A stretch of 46,288 bases of DNA. Source: Candidatus Poseidoniales archaeon. GTDB taxonomy: Archaea; Thermoplasmatota; Poseidoniia; Poseidoniales; Poseidoniaceae. Of this stretch, positions 1 through 9,663 are shown one piece after another (within the stretch, counting starts at the first letter, position 1; each line of letters opens with the position of its first letter). Below the pieces are notes generated by a model. That model saw only the letters and a program-made list of their open reading frames with translations, ran no database searches and was not told the origin of the DNA. Made by a program: the position numbers and the translations under genes. The stretch lies in the NCBI GenBank assembly GCA_009887195.1, contig QXXX01000073.1, positions 67,329 to 113,616 of the forward strand, read 5' to 3'.

Positions 1-2271
1 AACGTAATTAGGCTATGCAGTCCACTAATTGACAAAGAGATAATTACAGAAAATTTGATTGGTTGCCATTCGGGGCGAGATTTACCTTTGATATCTAAAC
101 CCGAAACAGGATTAGCAATGCTAGAATCCCTAATCAAATGTATTAATTGGGAAAACCTAATGCTAGACGATAAACAGTTTAACAGATGTATAAATGCAGT
201 AAACACGTTGATTGCAACATGTTTTGAACTCCAAAGTCGAACAAGTAAAGATAATAATTCCAAACTAAATTTCATCGATATAATCAATATGATTATCAGC
301 AAAGAACAAAACACAAAACTGAGAATTGAATGTGATAATATCAAGATAATGGCTCCAAGCGACGCTTTTGGTCAAACTGCAGACATTATGATATTAGCAG
401 GCTTAGACTCAGATTCTTGGTCAATGAAACCAAATAGCGTACCATGGCTAGATCAATTGACAAAGGTCAAACTTGGTCTAAGTAATTCAGATATCAAAAT
501 ACGACAGGCGCGCCACCAATTGCGACATTTACTCAATTCCTGTGAAAGCATGATTGTTATTGATACTTCATTAGATGAAGCCGCAACTCCAAGCCCCCCG
601 CTTGCTGAATGGCTACAAGATATTTCAACGGATAAGAAAATATTTTCTCAACCGCCAAAATTTGTTGAACAGTTATCATACTCTCCTGATAACAATCAGC
701 GCGCATGGGATTTGGTTGAAACCAATGGCAAAAAGTCATTAAAATTACGGTTATTTTCTACTGAAACATCAGAAGGAGTTCAATATGGAACAAAATCAGG
801 GACTCGTGGCAGAGATATTAGACAACGCTCTGGGCTATCGCTTAGAGCCGGAATAATACCCGAAAAACTGCCAAACAGCAAAAGTTCTGTAGCCATGTCC
901 ATGGAATTACCGATCAATACTGAAAGGCACAACAATCAAGCGACAATAAAAAGCGTTGAGAAAGGCGAAGCGCTGTCTTGGGATTCTAGAAATGGAATGA
1001 TTTCTTACAGTAAATTAAACCTCCAACCAGGTCATAAATCTGCAGAATCTGATACTAGAGGTTGTTCTACATGGCCAAATCTAGGGGTTCGAATCAACGG
1101 CAATATCACTAGCCCAGCCATCGACCCCCGTCCTCTTCCAATGCAACATGATTTAACTCCAACAATCCAATCTGTCATGGGCCATACTGGAGAAATAATA
1201 GCTCCAAAACGCTGGTCTCCATATCGATTACAATCTTGGTTGAAGTGTCCAAGACAAGCTTGGTTGATTGATTTCTTGAAATTATCAACAGTGGAGACCC
1301 AAGACGAGGATATCGACAACAGAACACGAGGATTGTTGATGCATGATATTGAAGCAGAAATATTATCAAAAATCGGGACGCCTATTCTTGAACAACCGCT
1401 AGACAATTCCAGGCCATTATACTTATCAAATTTAGGTGATAAACAGTCTCTTTGGAACACTGCACTTGAATATGTTAAGACAGAAAGCCCTTGGATTAAT
1501 AGGAAAAATGCAGTTTCAGTACATCGCTGTAGGGAATTAATTGGGGTGGGCCCAGAACAACTACAGCAATGTATTAACGGCGAAATCGAACTTGAACCCG
1601 GTGGTAAAGTTCACAATTATCTTCAAGCAAGTTTGGCATTAAAACAGTCGGCCGCACTGGTGTGTGAATGGAAAATAGGGACTGACATGGGCCACCAATT
1701 AACCGTTGAAGGCCGAACGGATTCCGGGCAAAGTCAAAGTTTTACGCTATCTGGGCGAGTTGATAGAGTTGATGAATTATATCTCCCAGATAGATTAAGC
1801 GAAGGACGATTAATCCTAATTAGAGATATGAAAACAGTAAATGGTCCGAAATTAAAAGACCGTGGTGACAGGCATAGGCGGGCTATCTTTGATGAATTAC
1901 AACTGGCTCTATACGCCAAGGCTTGGGAGGCTGCCTATCCAAAAGATCGAGTTATTGGGGTGGGCATTACCGAGGTTGGAGAAGATACTCAGTATTATGT
2001 TGAATTAGATACAGACTTTATCGGTTTAGTCGATGAACAAAGCATTGGTAATATCACCACTTACACCAGCAATACTTATCGGGACAAACAGGAACAATCT
2101 CCCAATCAAAGTAACGGTTTCAGGGCATGGTTAGATGAGAGATTAACCACCGCAATTCGAGTAATAAATAGTGCCAACTCAGGCAAGGCGAACCCAACGG
2201 TCAGTAACAATTGCAATTATTGTAAAGTCCGCAGAATGTGCCCAACTTCCTCTTTGGAGGCGGAGTCATGA
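1..2271 (+). CDS. AddB-like / RecB-family PD-(D/E)XK nuclease with 4Fe-4S Cys motif, 5' truncated by window edge
   Basis: Frame 1 is open from base 1 (NVIRLCSPLIDKEIITEN upstream of the TTG at 55), so the gene starts outside the window. Motifs: LSGRVDRVDEL...LILIRDMKT...ELQLALYAKAWE (RecB-type nuclease), and Cys in SWLKCPRQAW plus C-terminal CNYCKVRRMC (C-X2-C-X5-C), the AddB/Cas4-type Fe-S pattern. Confidence 0.8.
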   Translation, partial: NVIRLCSPLIDKEIITENLIGCHSGRDLPLISKPETGLAMLESLIKCINWENLMLDDKQFNRCINAVNTLIATCFELQSRTSKDNNSKLNFIDIINMIISKEQNTKLRIECDNIKIMAPSDAFGQTADIMILAGLDSDSWSMKPNSVPWLDQLTKVKLGLSNSDIKIRQARHQLRHLLNSCESMIVIDTSLDEAATPSPPLAEWLQDISTDKKIFSQPPKFVEQLSYSPDNNQRAWDLVETNGKKSLKLRLFSTETSEGVQYGTKSGTRGRDIRQRSGLSLRAGIIPEKLPNSKSSVAMSMELPINTERHNNQATIKSVEKGEALSWDSRNGMISYSKLNLQPGHKSAESDTRGCSTWPNLGVRINGNITSPAIDPRPLPMQHDLTPTIQSVMGHTGEIIAPKRWSPYRLQSWLKCPRQAWLIDFLKLSTVETQDEDIDNRTRGLLMHDIEAEILSKIGTPILEQPLDNSRPLYLSNLGDKQSLWNTALEYVKTESPWINRKNAVSVHRCRELIGVGPEQLQQCINGEIELEPGGKVHNYLQASLALKQSAALVCEWKIGTDMGHQLTVEGRTDSGQSQSFTLSGRVDRVDELYLPDRLSEGRLILIRDMKTVNGPKLKDRGDRHRRAIFDELQLALYAKAWEAAYPKDRVIGVGITEVGEDTQYYVELDTDFIGLVDEQSIGNITTYTSNTYRDKQEQSPNQSNGFRAWLDERLTTAIRVINSANSGKANPTVSNNCNYCKVRRMCPTSSLEAES

Positions 2272-5200
2272 GTTTTCCCTTCAATAACAGTCAGCTGATG
2301 GGCTTAGATTTAGACAAACATATTGCGATTGATGCCGGTGCGGGGACTGGAAAAACTACCGTAATGGCTGAACGATATGTTCAACATCTACTCGCTCAGC
2401 ATCAAAGGGCCAAAGAATTACTACCAAACGGGCCAAGAACGCCTTTACAAGGTCACGGCTCGCTAAGAGCACCGGCCCGAGAAAGGACGGGTCTTGTTGA
2501 GTGGAAAGGTCTCTTACCCAGTGAAGTTGTAGCGATTACCTTTACTCGAAAAGCCGCTGCAGAATTACGCAGCCGAATTAGAAGTAGGCTAAGTAAGACC
2601 GATATCAACCTACACTCGATTAATTCTGGCGACGTTGAAATGCTACTTACCAGTCTTGAAGACGCTCCAATATCAACAATTGATGCATTTCTCGCCAAAC
2701 TAGTCACTCCATATCTCGATATTCTATCAGCTCAACCAGCCGGTCAGCAAATCTCAGAAGTACGCTCTCCAATGCTAATTTCGGAAACCATAAACTCTGC
2801 TTGGCGTATCAGAACAAATATTGATGCAGAAGAAGCGGGGGTACGAGGTGATCCTTACGGTTTTGTTGAATCAAGGAATAATTTAGCAATATTGCTAGGG
2901 GGGCAGAGTAACGCGGAAACGGTTTTGTCTGGCTTACTAAACACCTCATTATTTGTCGAAGAAACCAAGCGTTCTCTTAGTGAAAAATCTAAGGCAAAAG
3001 GAATTTCATGGGATGATTCAAGATTATTGGAGCCAGACATAATTCTTGATATGATTGGCGAGCCTGCAGCTGAGTTTATTGAGTCTTTCAATAACCAAAT
3101 TAGGGACTTATTAAACCAATACATCGACCTTTACATGGAGCATTACAGTAGTTACGTTTTAGACTGCGAGTCTAAAATTGAAACAGATAAAACTAGATTT
3201 AACCAATTAGTCGAATTAGTTAGAAATACCTTCCCAGATGACAATATTGGCAAACTCCAATGGGGTTGGTTAGTGGTAGTTTGTTGTACTTCTAACTCTT
3301 CATTAGACACTGACAAGCCATCTCATTTCCCACGTGGAAAATTGCCCAATGCAGATAATTGGCACCCCGGAATTCATACTAACAAAGGAAATGTTGTTGG
3401 CCCATCCACTAAACAAAAGAGTGCAATTAGTGCACAATCAACCGCACTAGCAAATCAAATCAAAGTTCTACTCAACAGTAATTATGGGAGATTAGCAAAA
3501 ATACTTGGCCGCAGTTCCTACACTTTCGACCCAAGAATAGACATGCCGTATTTGCCAGATTATAGCACTATTAATTATGCGGACTTAGGGGTTGAATTAT
3601 CTCCTTCCCCACCAATAGGTAGGTTGAGAATATCCAAAGAATTACAATTACAGGTACTCAAAGATTTACTGAAAGTCCACCGCGGCTGTCAAGAGATTCT
3701 TACTCTACGAAAAATGCAAGAAGGAGTTCATGATTTTGATGATATTCAGCGGCTTGCTGCTGATTTACTCCTGGCCCGTTGCCCCGACATAATTCGTTAT
3801 GAGTATCCAACAGAAATGGTCGACTTACTTGATGATCTTGGGGATGAACCTTGGAGAGACAGCCACATTGCAAGGGTGCGGGCAGTACTGCCAAAGTATC
3901 CAAAATGGGCTGAAGATTTTGAACGTAGAGTGACCATTTTACAAACAATCAGACAACAATATCTAGCTTTTATTATTGATGAATATCAAGATACCAATCC
4001 AGCCCATTTCAGGCTATTAGCTAGGCTGTGGGGCTCTAGAGATTTTGATAAAAAGTCGGATTACCATGGCCCGTGGGACCCAACTGTATGTGTTGTTGGG
4101 GATATGAAGCAGAGCATCTATCGGTTTAGACAAGCTGAAGTTACAGTAATGCGTAGAACGGTTGAGTACATCAAGCAGATGAATACAATTGAATTTGCTA
4201 ATACTGAATTTGAATTTAGAGATACTAGTAAAGCTCGCGACCCAAGGCCAATTTTAGGCCAAGACTTGTTTAAGTCAGGTCCAGGTTTGAAAGATTTGCC
4301 TAAGGGGTCAAGAAAGTGGAGGCATCTAGAAATCTATGCTGATGATAATGGTCAAATTATCGCGGAAGACAGAAAAGAAAGTCGTCGGTTAGGGCATATT
4401 GATTTAACCTCAAACCATCGGACTGCTCATGACTTGTTACGCACATTGAATCAAATGTTTACCGATGTTTTTGACCAACGCCACCAAAGTTTGCCCGGAG
4501 ATTGGCACGCCGAAGCGCAAAGCCTAATCGCCAATAAAAAAGATACCCCAAACGGAAAATTAGAATGGTTAATGCCAATGCAATTAGATAATTCATCATC
4601 TCAGCCAAACAATAAATTGTTTTCTGACCCCAACCCAAAAGCCATTCATTTGGAACATGAAATGATTGCACTGCGCCTGCAAAATCTCATCCAAGGCAAA
4701 GCATGTAAGTTGTGGAATTCGGCTAAACGAGAATACACGATTTTGGAAAAGCCAACAGATTTAGTTGAACCAAATGATGTAACTATATTGGTCCATACTA
4801 GAAAACACATCGCTGATTTAATCCAACGTCTGCAATCTCGAGGAATACCAGTCGTATCCGACCGGCAAGGGCGCCTGCTTGGCCAACCGATAGTCAAAAA
4901 CCTCATGTCTGCCTTAGACCTCATTGCCCACCCACAGTCAAAATATGCCGCAGCATCATTGGCCAAAACACCAATCATCGGTTTTACCGATAAGGAACTT
5001 CACCGATTTTTTAGCACTAGAGTTGAATCAAATAACTGGTGGCATGACATGGCTGAGTGGACCGATAATAAAGCTACTAAAAATCTACTTAAGCACTGTA
5101 GTGGTCAATTAATTGGTACCAACGTCCACCAAATATTAAATGAGATTCTTGACAATTCAGATTTGTTATACGCCTATCCGGATGACTCGTCACGGCAAAA

Positions 5201-7100
5201 TGCCGAATTATGGTGCGGTTTAGTACATGATATAGGTAAAGAATGCGGGCATAATCCAGCAGAGATTTATGCACAGATGCAAATACTGGATAGTTTGGGC
5301 AGAAAAGGTCCACAAGCAACGACTATTCCATCATCTGGAGCGGTTAAAATAATGACAGTTCATGGTGCAAAAGGACTAGAATCAAAGGTCATTGTGGTAT
5401 CGGGTATTTTTCAAGCTGGGCAATATGATTCATCGATTACCGCTAAAGATAACGTACTAGTTACTCCAAAAATAATTTCAGGTCGAATAAACCCCTGGTC
5501 TTCCATAGATCGCCCTGAGGATGGGCTATGGCAGTTTGCCAAGAGCATTGATGGCGCCCAAAGCCAAGCAGAACGCAGAAGAGAATTCTATGTGGCTTTG
5601 ACTAGAGTTGAAAATCATCTTATCATAGTAGGCAACTCAACAAATTCAGGAGCCCTTTGTGAATCTACTGGAATGCTTGAATTCACCAGCAAACCATCTG
5701 AGAAAACCATGGGCCACATGTGGATGGAAGGTCTTAGATATTTAGCGTATTCAAATGAGATTATCGATTCACCATGGTTAAATGAAGGCGATATTATTGG
5801 GCATTCGCTTGCTAATTATGGCAAAAAGCAATTGGTGATAGATCCATTTAGCCTATACTTTAATGCCCAACTTGGCAGTGATAATATCAGATCGATTGCT
5901 ATCTTTGACTCGCCAAATTGCTTCATTGATGACAAACCAACAGATGCAGTAACCAGATGGAAGATAATGGAGAACATAATCGATGACGGCAAAACTTCAC
6001 CGTCAAAGCCATACAAGGTTAATTCAGTTAACCATATTCTTCGACTCGGTGCTAATACTTTGGATACCAGCGTAAAATGCCGACATAATCACTGGCCCAA
6101 TAATTTAGCAGAATGGAATAATAATCGATTATCACAGTTGCTAGAGAGGCCTAAACCTAAACCAGCTAAGGCCAGTAATTACCCAAGTCCAGTTGAGTTT
6201 GGTTTAATGATGCATAGGTTGGTTGAAATCAGCCTAGATAATCCAAGTAAGTACAACTCGCCCCCAGTGTTACCACTGCCAAGTAGTTGGTTGAATATGC
6301 CAGATAATAAATTAACAGACCTGGCTTCTGCAGAACTGGTGATGAGTGAATTTGGCATCAACAAGGGAGATAGTTCGCCAACAAAGTTATTCAATTACAC
6401 TCGTAAAAGAATGCATCAAATCGCTCAACTTATCGATCGCGGGTTGACCGGAATATATGCATCAGGAGGGTCAAAGCATATGCGTACAGCAGAGGGGCTA
6501 AGGACTGAATTGCCGTTCCTATACAATCATGAGGCTAAATTGAATAACTCATCACGCAAGGTACTTCGCGACTGTGAAATTCATGACAGCACCATAGTTA
6601 CTAATACCAGTATTTTGTTTGAAGGTAGGGCAGATTTAGTCATGGCTTATTCTGATGACGAGGGTCGCGGATCTCTACAAGTTGTCGACATGAAAACAAC
6701 TGGTTGTTTATTTGGTTTCAATCATGAAAATCCAAGTCAAGGAACTGCATTACAACAATTTTCAGGTGATTTACACGGGCAGTATCCAAGTACCGAATCA
6801 GAGAAAGAAATATTACAGAAATATCAGTATCAATTAACACTATATTCCACAGCATTGGAAGCCATAGAGGAGGAAAAGCCGGCAGCAGAGCGAAGAATAA
6901 TTTTACCCCCAGCACTATTGATTGCCGCTTCTGGAAGGACGATTGAAATGACTCAAGAAGGGTATGAGCAGTGTAAAAGTGAGTTGGCAGAACAACTGTC
7001 ATGGATAGCCGAACTCGCTGCTCAACCATCCGATACAACCGACTCATCGCGAATGAGTTTCGAACATGCGATGTCTTGTTGGAATGGCGAAATGCAGTGA
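2268..7100 (+). CDS. AddA-like UvrD/REP-family helicase with C-terminal RecB-type nuclease domain
   Basis: Walker A AGAGTGKTT; motif Ia AITFTRKAAAELRSRI; DEYQDT; GDMKQSIYRFRQAE; MTVHGAKGLE; REFYVALTRVENHLIIVG; C-terminal GRADLVM...VVDMKTTG...YQYQLTLYSTAL. The ORF track starts at 2238, but ATG 2268 follows GGAGG and overlaps the upstream stop (ATGA). Confidence 0.88.
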   Translation: MSFPFNNSQLMGLDLDKHIAIDAGAGTGKTTVMAERYVQHLLAQHQRAKELLPNGPRTPLQGHGSLRAPARERTGLVEWKGLLPSEVVAITFTRKAAAELRSRIRSRLSKTDINLHSINSGDVEMLLTSLEDAPISTIDAFLAKLVTPYLDILSAQPAGQQISEVRSPMLISETINSAWRIRTNIDAEEAGVRGDPYGFVESRNNLAILLGGQSNAETVLSGLLNTSLFVEETKRSLSEKSKAKGISWDDSRLLEPDIILDMIGEPAAEFIESFNNQIRDLLNQYIDLYMEHYSSYVLDCESKIETDKTRFNQLVELVRNTFPDDNIGKLQWGWLVVVCCTSNSSLDTDKPSHFPRGKLPNADNWHPGIHTNKGNVVGPSTKQKSAISAQSTALANQIKVLLNSNYGRLAKILGRSSYTFDPRIDMPYLPDYSTINYADLGVELSPSPPIGRLRISKELQLQVLKDLLKVHRGCQEILTLRKMQEGVHDFDDIQRLAADLLLARCPDIIRYEYPTEMVDLLDDLGDEPWRDSHIARVRAVLPKYPKWAEDFERRVTILQTIRQQYLAFIIDEYQDTNPAHFRLLARLWGSRDFDKKSDYHGPWDPTVCVVGDMKQSIYRFRQAEVTVMRRTVEYIKQMNTIEFANTEFEFRDTSKARDPRPILGQDLFKSGPGLKDLPKGSRKWRHLEIYADDNGQIIAEDRKESRRLGHIDLTSNHRTAHDLLRTLNQMFTDVFDQRHQSLPGDWHAEAQSLIANKKDTPNGKLEWLMPMQLDNSSSQPNNKLFSDPNPKAIHLEHEMIALRLQNLIQGKACKLWNSAKREYTILEKPTDLVEPNDVTILVHTRKHIADLIQRLQSRGIPVVSDRQGRLLGQPIVKNLMSALDLIAHPQSKYAAASLAKTPIIGFTDKELHRFFSTRVESNNWWHDMAEWTDNKATKNLLKHCSGQLIGTNVHQILNEILDNSDLLYAYPDDSSRQNAELWCGLVHDIGKECGHNPAEIYAQMQILDSLGRKGPQATTIPSSGAVKIMTVHGAKGLESKVIVVSGIFQAGQYDSSITAKDNVLVTPKIISGRINPWSSIDRPEDGLWQFAKSIDGAQSQAERRREFYVALTRVENHLIIVGNSTNSGALCESTGMLEFTSKPSEKTMGHMWMEGLRYLAYSNEIIDSPWLNEGDIIGHSLANYGKKQLVIDPFSLYFNAQLGSDNIRSIAIFDSPNCFIDDKPTDAVTRWKIMENIIDDGKTSPSKPYKVNSVNHILRLGANTLDTSVKCRHNHWPNNLAEWNNNRLSQLLERPKPKPAKASNYPSPVEFGLMMHRLVEISLDNPSKYNSPPVLPLPSSWLNMPDNKLTDLASAELVMSEFGINKGDSSPTKLFNYTRKRMHQIAQLIDRGLTGIYASGGSKHMRTAEGLRTELPFLYNHEAKLNNSSRKVLRDCEIHDSTIVTNTSILFEGRADLVMAYSDDEGRGSLQVVDMKTTGCLFGFNHENPSQGTALQQFSGDLHGQYPSTESEKEILQKYQYQLTLYSTALEAIEEEKPAAERRIILPPALLIAASGRTIEMTQEGYEQCKSELAEQLSWIAELAAQPSDTTDSSRMSFEHAMSCWNGEMQ

Positions 7101-7106
7101 AAACAG

Positions 7107-7727
7107 CTAAGATTTCTGCCCAACAAAAACTAAAGTGACTCCCTCTTCTCCACCAGCAACCCAATGCTCTACTTTATTGAAACCAGCCTTATTCCAAGCG
7201 GTCTCCCATTGACTGATGGTCCTTGTTGCCATATTTACTCCAACATGTTCTGGCCACGATAAACTATCTTCATTTTCCATGTAATGGTCAATACCAATTA
7301 CTGCCCAGCCGCCTTCTTTCAACCAATTATCATGAAATAGTTGTAGCATCTGCTCTGGCTCGTCTAAGTAATATAGGAATTCCATTGAATGAATATAGTC
7401 AAATTTTGTTGTTGGTGAATAATCTGGCAATCTAGCACAGATGTATTGGTTGTCATCATCAATGGATTTGGCTTTGTCAATCATCGCTTTAGCACCGTCG
7501 ATGCCAACTACCTGTTGGCACAGAGGGTTATCGGCTAAAATCCTAACAACCCATCCGTTGCCACATCCGACATCTACTGCAGAGAAATTAGAGTTGCGCT
7601 GTTCGGATTTAACTGAAATAAAATCAACCATTTCGGCCACAGACAGTGCATGACCTCGCTCCATCCCCTCATCCTTTCCTCGTACAGCCCAATCATGAAA
7701 AACATCAGTTGCCGGTCTTCTCTCCAT
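7107..7727 (-). CDS. SAM-dependent methyltransferase (class I)
   Basis: VDVGCGNGWVVRILADNP...VVGIDGAKAMIDKA motif. ATG at 7727 preceded by AGGAGG on the minus strand. Confidence 0.8.
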   Translation of the reverse strand: MERRPATDVFHDWAVRGKDEGMERGHALSVAEMVDFISVKSEQRNSNFSAVDVGCGNGWVVRILADNPLCQQVVGIDGAKAMIDKAKSIDDDNQYICARLPDYSPTTKFDYIHSMEFLYYLDEPEQMLQLFHDNWLKEGGWAVIGIDHYMENEDSLSWPEHVGVNMATRTISQWETAWNKAGFNKVEHWVAGGEEGVTLVFVGQKS

Positions 7728-7806
7728 ATTTCCTCCTGTTAGACTCACTCAATAAATCGTGTCATCCATCAAAAAACATTACCAACTGAGAGCCTAAAGT
7801 CCGTAC

Positions 7807-8763
7807 ATGGGCGATAAATCATCATTAGGCAAAGTATTGTATCCAAAAACCTCACCACATGCTACTGGAATGCTTCAAGTTTCCAGCCTGCACACAATCT
7901 TTTGGGAGCGTAGCGGTAATCCTTTGGGAGAATCTGTGATCGTCATCCATGGCGGTCCTGGGGGTGGCTCTCAACCAGCCTACCGTCAATACTTCAGTCC
8001 AGAAAAATTCGACATAATACAATTTGATCAAAGAGGATGTGGTAAATCTACCCCCTATGCAGAATTACAAGAAAATAATACGCATAATTCTGTTGCAGAT
8101 ATCGAGGCATTAAGAGAACATTTAGGAATTGACTCTTGGCATGTATTTGGGGGTTCTTGGGGCTCAACATTAGCACTGATATATGCACAAAACCATCCAA
8201 AGCGGGCTCAAAGTTTGATCCTGCGGGGGATATTCATGTGTCGTAAAAGTGAGTTGCAGTGGTTCTATCAGCAAGGGGCAAGTCACGTATTCCCCGATGC
8301 CTTTGAACCATATTCACAACACATTCCGATTGAAGAAAGACACGATTTAATCACCGCTTACTATCAAAGACTGACTCATGAAGATGTTGAGATTAGAAGA
8401 GCGGCTGCTAAAGAATGGACTCGATGGGAAATGGCAACCAGCCGTTTATTGCCTGACCCAGAATATTTAGAAAAAGCGGAAGATCTAGATTTTGCAGTAG
8501 CATTTGCTAGGATTGAATGTCATTATTTCATCAATGGAATATTTGTCGAAGATGGCCACATCCTCAATAATGTCGAGAAGATTAAGCACATTCCAACCAC
8601 CATTGTGCAAGGTCGTTATGACATGGTATGCCCAACTATTAGTGCATGGGAATTACATAAAGCATTACCAGAAAGCAAATTAATCATTGTCCCAGATGCT
8701 GGACATTCAATGGGGGAGGCCAGCATTGCCCGAGAATTAGTCAATGCAACTGATAACATTTAG
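7807..8763 (+). CDS. pip: Proline iminopeptidase-like alpha/beta hydrolase (S33)
   Basis: VIHGGPGGGS, FDQRGCGKSTP, FGGSWGSTLALIYAQ nucleophile elbow, ...PDAGHSMGE. Confidence 0.88.
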   Translation: MGDKSSLGKVLYPKTSPHATGMLQVSSLHTIFWERSGNPLGESVIVIHGGPGGGSQPAYRQYFSPEKFDIIQFDQRGCGKSTPYAELQENNTHNSVADIEALREHLGIDSWHVFGGSWGSTLALIYAQNHPKRAQSLILRGIFMCRKSELQWFYQQGASHVFPDAFEPYSQHIPIEERHDLITAYYQRLTHEDVEIRRAAAKEWTRWEMATSRLLPDPEYLEKAEDLDFAVAFARIECHYFINGIFVEDGHILNNVEKIKHIPTTIVQGRYDMVCPTISAWELHKALPESKLIIVPDAGHSMGEASIARELVNATDNI

Positions 8764-8837
8764 CGGGCTAGTAAAACGCTAAACTTGAACTATTGAAGCG
8801 TTCCTTTGATATGGTGTGTATGGGTGGGGGTTAATGA

Positions 8838-8851
8838 AGAGGATATCCTCT
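8838..8851. promoter_or_regulatory. 14-bp perfect palindrome AGAGGATATCCTCT upstream of the coiled-coil gene
   Basis: Read directly; lies immediately 5' of the GGTGAT ribosome-binding site and ATG 8862. Confidence 0.4.
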
Positions 8852-8861
8852 AGGTGATTGC

Positions 8862-9653
8862 ATGGCGGATGAAGGAACAATAACCCCAGAGATTCGAATT
8901 AGCCAACTTGAAGACTCGCTTGCTACTGAAACCGAGAGGCTTCAGAAACTATTCGCAGCATATGAAGGCCAAGAAAAAGATTTACTCGATGTTAGAGCTG
9001 AAAATGAAGTTCTGGAAAAAGAGATTATTGAAAGAGAAATCGAGAAAGAGGCCCAAGAATCCCTGATCGCTGAAAAAGATTTCAGAATCAGAGACTTAGA
9101 AATGAAGGCTACTAAGGCTGACAAGCGTGTTGAACACTTAGAGCCAGAACTTGAAAAGATGGAAGAGAAATACTCTCGAGAAAAAGACCGTCTAGGCAAG
9201 ATATTCAACATTGCAACAGAGCTTGATGACGATTTGAAGCTAGCAGTTACTGAAATGAAGGCTAGAGATGATTGGTATGTATCCCACATGACCCTGTTCG
9301 AAGACCTCAATAAGGCAATCAAAGAGCGTTACGAGATGATTGAGCGAGCAGTTGAGTCGGAGAGAAAATCACAGCATATGGGAAGAGCAATTGAAGACAG
9401 AGTCGAAGAAATGGTTACCGCAAGAGCGGCTGAAATGACAATCGATGAAGCAGAGGGTTCTGCTACTGGAGCAAAGTCAGAGGAGGCCGAGGCCCCCGCC
9501 GAGGATGAGCCAGTAGCCGAGAAGTCAGAAAACGAAAGTGAAGCAGCAGTAGAAGATTCCACAACCGAATCAACTGAGGCAGCGGAACAACCCGACGTTA
9601 CTCCAGCAACTACAACTTGGGCAGACGATGAAGATCCTTGGGCAGATAACTAG
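8862..9653 (+). CDS. Coiled-coil protein with acidic/Ala-rich low-complexity tail, function unknown
   Basis: Heptad-rich E/K/L sequence over ~150 aa, then EAEAPAEDEP...WADDEDPWADN. GGTGAT RBS at 8853. Confidence 0.75.
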   Translation: MADEGTITPEIRISQLEDSLATETERLQKLFAAYEGQEKDLLDVRAENEVLEKEIIEREIEKEAQESLIAEKDFRIRDLEMKATKADKRVEHLEPELEKMEEKYSREKDRLGKIFNIATELDDDLKLAVTEMKARDDWYVSHMTLFEDLNKAIKERYEMIERAVESERKSQHMGRAIEDRVEEMVTARAAEMTIDEAEGSATGAKSEEAEAPAEDEPVAEKSENESEAAVEDSTTESTEAAEQPDVTPATTTWADDEDPWADN

Positions 9654-9663
9654 GTGATGCACC

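Noticed and set aside
1032-1460. 142-aa minus-strand ORF
   Set aside because: Antisense shadow within the AddB-like gene.
6718-7164. 148-aa minus-strand ORF
   Set aside because: Overlaps the addA-like nuclease domain and the methyltransferase end; no recognisable motif.
8775-8802. AACGCT-N16-AGCGTT inverted repeat after the pip gene
   Set aside because: Only a 6-bp stem with a long loop and no clear poly-T; could be chance, not called as a terminator.
8942-9322. 126-aa Ser/Phe-rich minus-strand ORF
   Set aside because: Typical antisense of a Glu/Lys-rich coiled-coil gene.
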